In this document: piece by piece, positions 16,942 to 25,421 of the stretch
Position numbering within the stretch: position 1 is the first letter of the stretch
Layout: each line of letters starts with the position of its first letter
NCBI GenBank assembly: GCA_026399875.1
Contig: JAPLQF010000042.1
Location: 186,009-250,008, forward strand
DNA from: Burkholderiales bacterium
Lineage (GTDB): Bacteria; Pseudomonadota; Gammaproteobacteria; Burkholderiales; Burkholderiaceae_E
DNA length: 64,000 nt
Direction: 5' to 3'
Position numbers and translations under genes: made by a program
Notes under the pieces: generated by a model
What the model saw: the letters and a program-made list of their open reading frames with translations, nothing else
The model's database searches: none
What the model was told of the DNA's origin: nothing

Positions 16942-17996
16942 CAAGCGCCAAGACCGCTGCGTTCGCTGCGAACACGACCAAGGCCGACACCGCCCACCCT
17001 GCCGGGAACGCAGATGAGGTCTTCGTTGACATCCAGGGCCTGACGGTAACGTTCAGCGGCGCACGTAATCCGGTCAATGCGGTCAGCGGTGTCGACCTGC
17101 AAGTGCGTCGCGGCGAGGTGGTCGCGCTGATCGGCGAATCGGGCTCGGGCAAAAGCGTCACGCTGCGATCCCTTCTGCGCCTGCACCCGGAGCGTCGTAC
17201 GCGGCTCGGCGGCCGCATCCGCGTCGGCAGTCACTTGGTGCTTGACCTCCCGCCAAGGGCGCTCGCCGATTACCGCGGGAAGGTCACTTCGATGATCTTC
17301 CAGGAGCCGCTTCTCGCACTCGACCCGGTCTATACCGTGGGCGCACAGATTATCGAGGCGATTCGTCGCCACGAGCCGGTCAGTGCACACGAGGCGCGTC
17401 AGCGCGCACTGCAGCTGTTCGAACGCGTGCGAATTCCCAGCCCGGAGCGTCGGCTCGATGCCTATCCCCACGAACTGAGTGGCGGCATGCGCCAGCGGGC
17501 GATGATCGCGCTTGCGCTGGCCTGCCGGCCGCAGTTGCTGCTCGCCGACGAGCCGACCACCGCGCTCGATGCAACCGTCCAGATTCAAGTCCTGTTGCTG
17601 TTGCGCGAACTGCAGCGCGAGCTCGGTCTCGCCGTGATCTTCGTGACTCATGACATCGGGGCGGCGGTCGAGGTGGCAGATCGCATCGCGGTCATGTATG
17701 CCGGGCGCATCGTCGAGGAAGGCCCGGTACGCACGCTCATCCGCGAGCCTCGCCATCCCTACACACGGGCGCTATTGCAAAGCCGCGCCCACGGCGCGAT
17801 GGCCAAGGGCACTCGACTCGTCACGATCCCCGGCGCGCCTCCCGACCTCAGCGCCCTGCCACCGGGTTGTGCCTTTGCCGAGCGATGTTCGATCGCCGAG
17901 GATGCCTGTCGCCTCGCTCAGCCGGGAATTGTCGAACTGTCGAATGACCACCGCGCGCGGTGCTTTCGTACTGCCGATACCGCCTCTGACGGCTAG
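16938..17996 (+). CDS. Peptide ABC transporter ATPase, DppD type
   Basis: Second ATPase of the transporter, 352 residues from the ATG that overlaps the previous stop. Walker [14 protein letters not shown], the Q-loop in [12 protein letters not shown], signature [15 protein letters not shown] and Walker [13 protein letters not shown] are intact. The C-terminus again has the cysteine-bearing extension ([16 protein letters not shown]). Last gene of the operon; the lectin gene follows after 134 bases with its own ribosome binding site. Confidence 0.92.
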   Translation: MTSAKTAAFAANTTKADTAHPAGNADEVFVDIQGLTVTFSGARNPVNAVSGVDLQVRRGEVVALIGESGSGKSVTLRSLLRLHPERRTRLGGRIRVGSHLVLDLPPRALADYRGKVTSMIFQEPLLALDPVYTVGAQIIEAIRRHEPVSAHEARQRALQLFERVRIPSPERRLDAYPHELSGGMRQRAMIALALACRPQLLLADEPTTALDATVQIQVLLLLRELQRELGLAVIFVTHDIGAAVEVADRIAVMYAGRIVEEGPVRTLIREPRHPYTRALLQSRAHGAMAKGTRLVTIPGAPPDLSALPPGCAFAERCSIAEDACRLAQPGIVELSNDHRARCFRTADTASDG

Positions 17997-18130
17997 CCGC
18001 CAGCTTTGTAATGCGCCGCAACAGCCGTGACGCACTGGAGGCGATGTGCTCGGCTTCGCCATGTCTGCTGGCTTATGACTGTTGCTTGGTGTCCTTGATA
18101 AAATCAGACAACAACTAAAGGAGACGTTTC

Positions 18131-19003
18131 TTGCGAATTGCCTTTCAGCGCGTCACCGCACTGGTCACCCTGCCCTTGCTTTTTGCGGCCAGCGACGCAA
18201 GCGCGGCACAGCAAATCGTCGAACTGGGCGCCAACGGCGCACCCGCGACAGTCCAGATGCCCAAAGGAACACATGTGGTCGACCTGGTGACTCAGCGTGC
18301 AGGCAACTGTCGCTTTGGTCGGACCTGGGGCTATGACCTGACCACGCTCGAACTCTGGGTCAATGGCTGCGCAGGCAGCTTCAGACTGACGGTTGCTGAC
18401 CCGCAACCCGCCGCAGCGCCGGCGGCCGGCGCCCCGGATTCATCGAATGCTGCCGCCGCACTCGCTGCCGCTGCCGCGATCGCCGGCATCGCGATCCTCG
18501 CAAGCCGGGGCAATCAGAATCAGAACAATCAACCGAACTACAACCCGCCGCAGGGTGGTCAGTATTACCCTCCGCCCAATGCCGGCTACTATCCGCCGCC
18601 ACCGGGAGCCTATCCGCCTGGCGGTGGACGCCAGGGCCCGATCAGAGGCCCGAACAATCTGTGTCTTGACATGCGCGGCGGCCAGGCGGTCCAGGGCACC
18701 GAACTCAATGTCTTTCGATGCCATGGCGGCCCCAACCAATCCTTTACCTGGACGCAACGAGGCGAGCTGATCGTTCAAGGACTATGCCTTGACATCGCAA
18801 ACGCCGATTCCAACGATGGCGCCAAGGTGGTCACCTGGCGCTGCAATGGCAGACCGAATCAGCGCTGGGCCGTCAATGGGGCGCAGATACAGAGCCAGAT
18901 GAACAGCAAATGCCTGGACATCTTCGGCGGCAATTTGAACTCCGGTACACAGGTCATCATGTACTCGTGCAATGGCCGCCCTAATCAACGCTGGTACTGG
19001 TGA
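18131..19003 (+). CDS. Exported ricin-type beta-trefoil lectin
   Basis: A 290-residue protein with a TTG start at 18131, supported by AAAGGAGACG just before it and by the signal peptide that begins there (ending SDASAAQ). Residues about 30-90 are a small N-terminal domain. An alanine-rich hydrophobic stretch (about 103-120) may be a membrane segment, followed by a Gln/Asn/Pro/Tyr-rich linker. The C-terminal 125 residues hold three trefoil repeats, each with CLD and a QxW or QxF box (NQSFTW, NQRWAV, NQRWYW). This domain binds sugars, so the protein should be a surface or periplasmic carbohydrate binder. No catalytic domain is seen. It is followed directly by an EF-hand gene. Confidence 0.82.
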   Translation: MRIAFQRVTALVTLPLLFAASDASAAQQIVELGANGAPATVQMPKGTHVVDLVTQRAGNCRFGRTWGYDLTTLELWVNGCAGSFRLTVADPQPAAAPAAGAPDSSNAAAALAAAAAIAGIAILASRGNQNQNNQPNYNPPQGGQYYPPPNAGYYPPPPGAYPPGGGRQGPIRGPNNLCLDMRGGQAVQGTELNVFRCHGGPNQSFTWTQRGELIVQGLCLDIANADSNDGAKVVTWRCNGRPNQRWAVNGAQIQSQMNSKCLDIFGGNLNSGTQVIMYSCNGRPNQRWYW

Positions 19004-19026
19004 GCGCTCTGCGCGAGGTGAACACA

Positions 19027-19488
19027 GTGAAAAAGTATCCTTGGTATGTTCTGACCGTGTCGGCGTTACTGGCCTGTTTCACGGTGTCAGCCAGTGCCCA
19101 ATCATCCCAGCCAACCGTATCAAAGCAGATCTTCAGTGACGCCGATGCCGACCGCGACGGCTATGTCGACCTCAATGAATTCCATCGGGATATCGCGGCC
19201 AGCTTTGTGCTGCTCGACCATGATCGTGATGGCTACATCACTCGGGACGAGATCGGATCGATTCCGGACAAGTCTCGTGTCAAGCTGCTTTTGCGCGCAC
19301 TGAAAGCGGCTGATCGCGATGGCGATGAACGGCTTTCATTCAAGGAAGTGGTCCAAGCAAGAATGGCCTACTTCGACCAGGCCGATAGCAACCGCGATGA
19401 CCGGATCTCGCTGGATGAAGCGCTTGCCTATGATGCACTGCTGCAACAGCGGATCCGCGAGATGCGAGCCTCCCCCGTTAGTCGCTAA
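19027..19488 (+). CDS. Exported EF-hand calcium-binding protein
   Basis: A 153-residue protein. The GTG at 19027 is preferred because it gives the compact signal peptide KKYPWYVLTVSALLACFTVS and has GAGGTG before it; GTG codons at 19000 and 19018 are possible. Four EF-hand loops follow in order: DADRDGYVDLNE, DHDRDGYITRDE, DRDGDERLSFKE and DSNRDDRISLDE, all with acidic residues at positions 1 and 12. It should bind calcium in the periplasm or outside. It lies 23 bases after the lectin stop, so the two are probably cotranscribed. Confidence 0.85.
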   Translation: MKKYPWYVLTVSALLACFTVSASAQSSQPTVSKQIFSDADADRDGYVDLNEFHRDIAASFVLLDHDRDGYITRDEIGSIPDKSRVKLLLRALKAADRDGDERLSFKEVVQARMAYFDQADSNRDDRISLDEALAYDALLQQRIREMRASPVSR

Positions 19489-19615
19489 GTGCTTGCGAGC
19501 TTAGGCATGGCGAGCAAAACATGGGCTCGGTGAGAACGGCCATCGCACAAATTTCTGGTTGATTGCCTCCTGCCATTGCGTCGGATAGCGATCAGCATCC
19601 GGTAGCGGTCCAGCC

Positions 19616-19631
19616 TGGAACGCATCTTGCT
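19616..19631 (+). promoter_or_regulatory. Sigma-54 promoter of the Tsx-like channel gene
   Basis: TGGAACGCATCTTGCT fits TGGCACG-N4-TTGCW at 11 of 12 fixed positions with GG and GC ten bases apart. It would start transcription near 19642, 74 bases before the ATG. A possible degenerate activator site (CGCACAAATTTCTGGTTG) starts near 19544. Confidence 0.65.
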
Positions 19632-19715
19632 GTTGTCAGTCACCCGTCTGTTTCGCGCACTGAAACAGAGCGGCTAATTGACCAACTCGATGCAATTTCC
19701 TCTGGAGAACCGTGA

Positions 19716-20549
19716 ATGAAACCGAAATTAGCTTCCCTCATTGCAGCAGGTCTGATTGCTGCAACCGGCAGTGCCCTCGCCGCCGACTTCAGCGATACCT
19801 GGCTGGGTTACCGCCGCTCGAACTCATACATGGATCCAGGCATTGCGGTGGATGTTCCGAAGAACATCTATACGCTCGGACACTTCAGCGGATACAAGTA
19901 CGGGACCAACTTCTTCAGCGTCGACATCCTTCAGTCTCTCGCGAATGACCCGGCACACAGAAACAGCACCAGTCAGGCGCAGGAACTCTACGCTGTCTAT
20001 CGCAGTGCGCTGTCATCGACAAAAATCCTGGGCACCAAATACGAGCTCGGGCCGGTCAAGGACTTCTTGCTGACCTTTGGTTTTGACGCGGGCGCCAAAG
20101 ACACCACATTTGCGCCAAGGCCGTTCAAGCTGCTGATCGGCCCGACCGTCAATATCGCGCTGCCGGTCGGCTTCCTCGATTTGAGCCTGCTCGCTTATAA
20201 CGAGACCAACAACAACGGCATCGTCGGCAAGAAGGTCGATTTCGACACAACCTGGCAGGTTGGCGCACTCTGGGGCACCTTCTTCAACCTTGGATTGCCG
20301 GCAAAGTTCACCGGCTTCGTCGCTGTCACCGGCCCCAAGGGCAAGGACGGCTTCGGTGTCCAGACCGTGACCGAGACGCTGATGCGCGCATCGCTGCAAT
20401 GGGACGTTGGCACCCTCGCCTCGCTCAACAAGGGGACGGTGTTCGCTGGTATCGGTTATGAATACTGGAACAACAAGTTCGGCAACCCGTCATCACTCCC
20501 GGGAACAAAAACCTCGGCACCGGTGCTCTACGCTGAGTGGCACTTCTGA
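19716..20549 (+). CDS. Tsx-like outer-membrane nucleoside channel
   Basis: A 277-residue outer-membrane beta-barrel protein with a signal peptide ending ALAADF and a C-terminal phenylalanine (LYAEWHF), the signature for barrel insertion. Alternating hydrophobic strands run through the chain and the pattern GYRRSNSYMDPG...YGTNFFSVDIL matches the Channel_Tsx family. Such channels let nucleosides or related small molecules through the outer membrane. Standing at the head of a purine island and behind a sigma-54 promoter, it fits uptake of nucleosides as a nitrogen source. CTGGAGAACC precedes the ATG. Confidence 0.75.
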   Translation: MKPKLASLIAAGLIAATGSALAADFSDTWLGYRRSNSYMDPGIAVDVPKNIYTLGHFSGYKYGTNFFSVDILQSLANDPAHRNSTSQAQELYAVYRSALSSTKILGTKYELGPVKDFLLTFGFDAGAKDTTFAPRPFKLLIGPTVNIALPVGFLDLSLLAYNETNNNGIVGKKVDFDTTWQVGALWGTFFNLGLPAKFTGFVAVTGPKGKDGFGVQTVTETLMRASLQWDVGTLASLNKGTVFAGIGYEYWNNKFGNPSSLPGTKTSAPVLYAEWHF

Positions 20550-20582
20550 GATCAGCAGCCGCATCATGCGGCTGAGTACCGG

Positions 20583-20616
20583 ACAGCAACGGCCCGTGCA
20601 GACGGGCCGTTGCTGT
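20583..20616. terminator. Bidirectional terminator-like hairpin
   Basis: A perfect 15-bp inverted repeat (ACAGCAACGGCCCGT / ACGGGCCGTTGCTGT) with the 4-base loop GCAG lies between the converging Tsx-like and deaminase genes. No T-run follows on either side, yet its place and perfection make a two-way transcription stop likely. Confidence 0.65.
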
Positions 20617-20660
20617 CTGGAGAGCAGGCGAAAAGCCTTCCGCCGCTCGATCTGTCTGTT

Positions 20661-21155
20661 TCAGTCACGTGACCAGAAACGATCGTGAACCGCCGCAGCC
20701 TCGTCCTCAAGCAAGGGGCCAAGCACCGTGACCCATCGCTGGCCACGCGCGAAGACATCGCGGCAAGGCAGATCGAGTGTCGGATTCTCAGGATGGTCGC
20801 CGGTCATTGTACGAAGGCGCTTCTCGGACAGCCCGTAGACAACCCGAGATAACCCCGCCCAGTAAGCCGCGCCCGCGCACATCGCGCAGGGCTCGGCGCT
20901 GGAAACAAGCATGCCGCCGGCGAGCGCGGCGCTGCCATGAGCGGCTGCAGCAAGCCGCACCGCAAGGGTCTCTGCATGGGCGGTCGGGTCTTGTCCTGCA
21001 GCAGACCCGTTGCCCGCTCGCGCAAGCACCCTGCCGTCGACATCCAGCACCATTGCGCCAAACGGATGAAAGCCACCCGCCCGTGCCTCAGCCGACAGTG
21101 CAATCGCCTCGCGCAGCGCAGCGAAGTCAGCTTCAGACGCAGGCGAATCGATCAC
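20661..21155 (-). CDS. Nucleobase deaminase (guanine/cytosine deaminase-like)
   Basis: Zinc-dependent deaminase of 164 residues in the CDA superfamily. HAETLAV has the zinc histidine and proton-shuttling glutamate, and SSAEPCAMCAGA the two zinc cysteines. The block GGFHPFGAMVLD and the length resemble bacterial GuaD-type guanine deaminases and related nucleobase deaminases; tRNA adenosine deaminase TadA has a different tail. Its start overlaps the end of the permease gene, making it the last gene of the NMT1 transporter operon. A substrate brought in by that transporter is the natural candidate. Confidence 0.78.
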   Translation of the reverse strand: MIDSPASEADFAALREAIALSAEARAGGFHPFGAMVLDVDGRVLARAGNGSAAGQDPTAHAETLAVRLAAAAHGSAALAGGMLVSSAEPCAMCAGAAYWAGLSRVVYGLSEKRLRTMTGDHPENPTLDLPCRDVFARGQRWVTVLGPLLEDEAAAVHDRFWSRD

Positions 21156-21891
21156 GATGCGTTCTGTCCGCGGTGGGCCCAGGCAGTCGTGTGGCGCTCG
21201 ACCCAGGAAAACAGCTCGTACATGGCCATCGCCATCACACCAATGACCACCAGTCCGGCGAAGGCCAGCGGCATCCGTGACTGGGAGCCTGCGGTGAGCA
21301 ACAGCTGGCCGATGCCTTCGTTGGATGCGCTCATTTCTGAGACCGTCGTCCCGACAAAGGCCAGCGTGATCGCGACTTTCAAGGACGCGAAAAAGTAAGG
21401 CATCGATCGCGGCAGACCGACCTTCAGCAAAATATCAAGCCGCTTGGCGCCAAGTACCCGCAACACATCTTCAAGCTCGGGCTCGAGCGTGGCCAGGCCG
21501 GTTGCAATATTGACCATGATCGGAAAAAACGAGATCAGGAAGGCAGTCAGGATCGCGGGTCCGGCGCCGATACCGAACCAGACCACCAGGATCGGTACGA
21601 GCGCGGCCTTCGGAACCGAGTCGAATAGGCGAACCTTGAAGAGCCGATCACGAAGCCGAGCAGGACGCCGACCACAATCGACAGGGAAAAGCCGATCATC
21701 GTCGTCCAGAAAGTCCGCCATGCATTCGTCATGATCGGGCCGGCGAATTCAACCAGCGCGACCGCGATCGCGGACGGCATCGGCAGTACGAACTCGCTCA
21801 CCGAGAACAGGCGGCAGATGACTTCCCAGGCGATGAGGATTGCAAGCAGAAGGATCAGCGGCGCGAAGCGCTCGGCATTGCGTGAGGCCAC
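21152..21891 (-). pseudogene. ABC transporter permease, frameshifted by a short deletion
   Basis: SsuC/NMT1-type inner-membrane permease broken in two frames. The N-terminal part (from ATG 21891) runs through LGFVIGSSRFAY and then goes out of frame. The C-terminal part resumes in another frame at FDSVPKAALVPILVVWFGIG and carries the EAA loop and last helices to 21152. Compared with the usual family spacing, about nine residues are missing at the joint near 21621-21628, so the lesion is a deletion of roughly 28-29 bases, perhaps between two TTCG copies. The transporter may be inactive, or the lesion may be an assembly error; both neighbouring genes are intact. Confidence 0.75.
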
Positions 21892-21896
21892 GGCGT

Positions 21897-22736
21897 TCAG
21901 CCCTTTCGAATGGAGCCGATCTGCTCGCGCAGCTCGTAAACCAGCGTTGTAAACGCTTCGGTATAAGTGATCTCAAGGTCGCGCGGCCTTGGCAGCGCAA
22001 TCTCTCGCTTGGCGAGGATCCGCCCGGGGCGCTTGCTCATCACATAGACGGTATCGGCCAGGTACACCGCTTCGCGAAGATCGTGGGTCACCAGGATCAC
22101 GTTGAAACGCTGTGTGGTCCAGAGGTCGCGCAGCACGTTCCAGAGTTCTTCGCGGGTAAACGCGTCAAGCGCGCCGAAAGGCTCATCGAGCAGCAGCATT
22201 CGAGGCTCATGAATCAGCGCGCGACAAATTGATGCGCGCTGCTGCATGCCGCCAGACAGTTGCCAGGGGAACTGGTCTTCATAGCCCTGCAAACCAACGG
22301 TCGCCAGGAGTCGGCGCGCCCGCGCGGCGTACTCCTCGCGTTTGGCCTTGAAGTTCGAGCGAAACGGCTCGACGATCTCGAGCGGCAGCAGCACGTTGTC
22401 GAGCGTCGTACGCCAGGGCAACAGGGTGGGCGCCTGAAAGGCCATACCGACAATCTTGAGCGGGCCGGTGACCGCCTGACCGGCAATCGAAACATGCCCT
22501 CGGGTCGGCATCTTCAGGCCGGTCGCCAGCTTCATGAATGTGGACTTGCCGCAACCGGAGGGCCCGACGATCGCGATGAACTCGCCCTCACGGGTCGACA
22601 GCGAGATGTCCTCGACGGCGAACTCGCCGCGATCGGCGAGTTCGCTGCTGTAGGCGAGCCAGACGTCCCGGAAATCGACGAAAGGATCGCCAGCGTAGCT
22701 CGACACCGCGGCGCTCATGCCGGTCTGCTCGATCAC
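21897..22736 (-). CDS. ABC transporter ATPase, SsuB/TauB type
   Basis: ATPase of 279 residues for an NMT1-type importer. Walker A GPSGCGKSTFMKL, Q-loop AFQAPTLLPWRTT, signature LSGGMQQRASICRAL, Walker B MLLLDEPFGALDA and the switch region VTHDLREAVYLAD are intact. The GTG at 22736 overlaps the stop of the binding-protein gene (GTGA); an ATG at 22718 is an alternative start. Middle gene of the operon SBP-ATPase-permease-deaminase. Confidence 0.9.
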   Translation of the reverse strand: MIEQTGMSAAVSSYAGDPFVDFRDVWLAYSSELADRGEFAVEDISLSTREGEFIAIVGPSGCGKSTFMKLATGLKMPTRGHVSIAGQAVTGPLKIVGMAFQAPTLLPWRTTLDNVLLPLEIVEPFRSNFKAKREEYAARARRLLATVGLQGYEDQFPWQLSGGMQQRASICRALIHEPRMLLLDEPFGALDAFTREELWNVLRDLWTTQRFNVILVTHDLREAVYLADTVYVMSKRPGRILAKREIALPRPRDLEITYTEAFTTLVYELREQIGSIRKG

Positions 22737-23773
22737 TTGGCGAACAGGTTTCGCTGGTCTTTGGGCGGCAAGAAGCCCTGCACGAAGATGCGGTCGGGTT
22801 GAATCCGCTCCTTGAGCCCATAGGCGTCGTTGACCTGCGAGGCCATCAGTGCGAGTCGAGGGGGCGAGATATCGCCGAATCCCTCGGTCTTCGCGTCGGC
22901 GGTCAGCACGCTACCGGCGAGCGCGAGCTTCAGCCGGCGGGTCTCGAGCGCGACATCAATCAGTCCGTCACGAGCCTTGACGCTGTCGATACCGGCAGCG
23001 GGATCGGCAATCACGCCCTTCAGACCCTTGGTAAACGCCCGCAAAAAGGCCTTCACTGCTTCAGGATTTTTCTGGAGGAAGGCCTCGGTGGTAATGATCG
23101 CATTGCCGTAAAGCTTCACGCCGTATTGCGGGTAGGGCAGGATCACCACATCCTCGTCCTTCACGCCCCGAGCGTTCAGGTTCAGCAGCGAGGTGAAGTA
23201 AAAGCCGGTAATCGCATCGACGTCGCCGCGCACCAGCATGGTCTCGCGCAAGGGCGGATCCATCGAGGTCCACTGGATCTTGGCGAGGTCCAGACCGTTG
23301 GCTTTGGCAAAGATCGGGAAGCCCTTGCGGCCGGCATCGAAGACCGGCGCGCCGAGCTTGCGGCCATTGAGATCAGCCGGCGACTTGATCCCAGACTTCT
23401 TGAGTGCCAGCACCGCCGCCGGCGTATTGTTGTAGACCATCATCACCGCCACAGGTTTTGCAGGCGCGGTCGGATTGTTGCCCCAGAACTCCATCAGCGC
23501 TGCCATGTCGGCAAAGCCCATGTCATAGGTGCCCGTGGCGACCCGGGTGATCGTGCCGCCCGACCCGTTGCCGGCATCGATCGTGACATCGAGCTTTTCG
23601 TCCTTGAAATAGCCTTTCGACGCAGGCAGCGTGAAGAAGGCCGCCGGACCTTCGAAGCGCCAGTCGAGCTGAAATCGGATCCTGGTCTCCTGCGCGAAGG
23701 CAGGCGCTGCAGCCATCAGTCCGAGGCCGAGCATGAGGGAGACGATACGAGCAGGCGGGCGGAACAAAGACAT
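22733..23773 (-). CDS. NMT1/THI5-like ABC substrate-binding protein
   Basis: Periplasmic binding protein of 346 residues starting at the ATG at 23773, which has GGAGAG before it and a signal peptide ending PAFAQE. FQLDWRFEGPAAFFTLPASKGYFKDEKLDV is the NMT1/THI5 opening, a family that binds pyrimidine precursors, nucleobases, sulfonates and similar compounds. The next genes are an ATPase, a permease and a nucleobase deaminase, so a purine or pyrimidine ligand is the best guess. The first gene of its operon, 70 bases downstream of a sigma-54-type promoter. Confidence 0.85.
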   Translation of the reverse strand: MSLFRPPARIVSLMLGLGLMAAAPAFAQETRIRFQLDWRFEGPAAFFTLPASKGYFKDEKLDVTIDAGNGSGGTITRVATGTYDMGFADMAALMEFWGNNPTAPAKPVAVMMVYNNTPAAVLALKKSGIKSPADLNGRKLGAPVFDAGRKGFPIFAKANGLDLAKIQWTSMDPPLRETMLVRGDVDAITGFYFTSLLNLNARGVKDEDVVILPYPQYGVKLYGNAIITTEAFLQKNPEAVKAFLRAFTKGLKGVIADPAAGIDSVKARDGLIDVALETRRLKLALAGSVLTADAKTEGFGDISPPRLALMASQVNDAYGLKERIQPDRIFVQGFLPPKDQRNLFAK

Positions 23774-23842
23774 CGGAAGGCTCTCCAGAACAAGCCGCGG
23801 CGAGAAGGGTCGGCCGCGTGTCGACATAATGAGCGACTTAGT

Positions 23843-23858
23843 CGCAAAAGCCATGCCA
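23843..23858 (-). promoter_or_regulatory. Sigma-54 promoter of the NMT1 transporter operon
   Basis: On the minus strand TGGCATGGCTTTTGCG fits TGGCACG-N4-TTGCW at 10 of 12 fixed positions, with GG and GC ten bases apart. Transcription would start near 23833, about 60 bases before the ATG of the binding protein. Confidence 0.6.
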
Positions 23859-23889
23859 TGCAGAACACCGGGTCGCTTCGCTTCGTTGT

Positions 23890-23904
23890 GGTGCCTAATG
23901 CACC
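23890..23904. promoter_or_regulatory. Palindrome upstream of the NMT1 promoter
   Basis: GGTGCCTAATGCACC is a perfect 5-bp inverted repeat with a 5-base centre, about 32 bases upstream of the -24 element. The half-sites are those of NtrC but in the opposite order, so another regulator is as likely. Confidence 0.35.
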
Positions 23905-23942
23905 CTCTTGTGGCAGCGAAGCAAAAATCTCAAGACAGGTGA

Positions 23943-25148
23943 TTAGCGCGATCCGAGGGTGCGAAACCAGGCGTCGATCGTCGCGCGTTCGTCGTCGGTC
24001 ATTTTCGTCAGATTCCCGATCGGCATCGCCTTCGTGACGACGGACTGCTGGTGGATCGCCAGCGCCTGGCGTCGGATCGCATCGGGCGAGTCAAGCAAGA
24101 CGTTCTTCGGCGCAGACGCAAATCCGGGCCAGGTCGGCCGCTGAGCATGACAGCCGACGCAGCGGGCCTCGACAATCGCACTGACTGCGGCCATGTCCGG
24201 TGTGCCTGACGAGGACTGCCCTGTGCGACCAGCATCGACGCGCGGCATTGCCAGCGCAAAGGTGCCAATAATCGAAGCGACACCGACCGCGATCAGCGCC
24301 GGCCTTGACTGCCCGCGGTGGCGCATCACGAACCACAGACGGATCGTCGCGCCGGCCACCGCCATGCCGACCAGCGCCAGCCAGGCGTGACGGTGATTCG
24401 TGAGGCTCGCATAGTGATTGCTGATCATGGTGAACAGCACCGGCAGCGTGAAGTAGGTGTTGTGCACGCTGCGCTGTCTGCCCCTCAGACCGTGAATCGG
24501 ATCGGGCACGCGGCCCGCCTGCTTGGCTCGCACGAGTTCTTTCTGGCCGGGGATGATCACGAAGAACACATTCGCCGCCATGATCGTGCCCAGCATCGCG
24601 CCAAAGTGAATGAACGCGCCGCGCCCGGAGAACAGCTGGCATAGTCCCCAGGCGGCGAGCGAACAGCCGGCAAGCAGCGCTGCGGCAAGCGCTGATTCAT
24701 TCTTCCCAAGGCGCGAGCGGCACAACCCGTCGTAAACAATCCAGCCGCCGACCAGGCAGACAGCCGCGATCGCAACGGCTGCAGCGGGCGCCAGATTGGC
24801 GACTGCCGGATCGATCAGGTAGACGTCGGCGCCCAGCCAGTAGACCAGCACCAGCATGAACATGCCCGACAGCCAGGTGCTGTAGGCCTCCCACTTGAAC
24901 CAGTGCAAGGGCTCGGGGAGTTCGGCCGGCGCGATGCGGAATTTCTGAGCGCGATAGAAGCCGCCACCATGCACCGACCAGACCTCGCCGGCGAGATCGA
25001 GCCGCTCGCCCTCGTCGCGATCACGCGGCGCATGCAGGTGAGCATCGAGCCAGACAAAGTAAAAGGACGCGCCGATCCAGGCGATGCCGGTAATCAGGTG
25101 CACCCAGCGGCCGAGAAGGTTAAGCCATTCGAAAAGATAGGCATCCAT
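23943..25148 (-). CDS. puuD: Urate oxidase, PuuD type, with cytochrome c domain
   Basis: Membrane-bound urate hydroxylase of 401 residues. The first 300 residues form a helical membrane domain with WVHLITGIAWIGASFYFVWLD and many conserved histidines. HNTYFTLPVLFTMISNHY is a strong family block. After residue 310 comes a soluble c-type cytochrome domain with CVGCH at 330-334 and a distal methionine in KAMPIGNLTKM. Unlike uricase UaZ it passes electrons from urate to the respiratory chain instead of making hydrogen peroxide. It follows xanthine dehydrogenase in the pathway; the xdh genes lie 1.8 kb away. The later ureide genes are not in the window. Confidence 0.9.
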   Translation of the reverse strand: MDAYLFEWLNLLGRWVHLITGIAWIGASFYFVWLDAHLHAPRDRDEGERLDLAGEVWSVHGGGFYRAQKFRIAPAELPEPLHWFKWEAYSTWLSGMFMLVLVYWLGADVYLIDPAVANLAPAAAVAIAAVCLVGGWIVYDGLCRSRLGKNESALAAALLAGCSLAAWGLCQLFSGRGAFIHFGAMLGTIMAANVFFVIIPGQKELVRAKQAGRVPDPIHGLRGRQRSVHNTYFTLPVLFTMISNHYASLTNHRHAWLALVGMAVAGATIRLWFVMRHRGQSRPALIAVGVASIIGTFALAMPRVDAGRTGQSSSGTPDMAAVSAIVEARCVGCHAQRPTWPGFASAPKNVLLDSPDAIRRQALAIHQQSVVTKAMPIGNLTKMTDDERATIDAWFRTLGSR

Positions 25149-25421
25149 TGGGTCAGCTGCCGCAGGAGGTGGACCCGGACCGAGGCCTTACCCGCAGCGT
25201 TGAAGCGGGTTGGCGGTCGGTTCGGGCGAAGCCGCAATCAGCCGCCACATTAGTCAGCGGTCGGCCTCGGGACGTGCTGAGCACGCGGGTGGAGAGCTTG
25301 CCCATCGGGAAAGAATCCTGCTTGGTCCATCGGGATGGCCGGCGCGATGCCGGGCCGGGCCGACCTAATGATGCCACGACCGCCCAGGGTCGCTGCAGGC
25401 ATGCCCGTGCGATCATCGCGC

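Noticed and set aside
25240..25260. Sigma-54-like element before puuD on the minus strand
   Set aside because: TGGCGGCTGATTGC has GG and GC only nine bases apart; the spacing of ten is nearly invariant.
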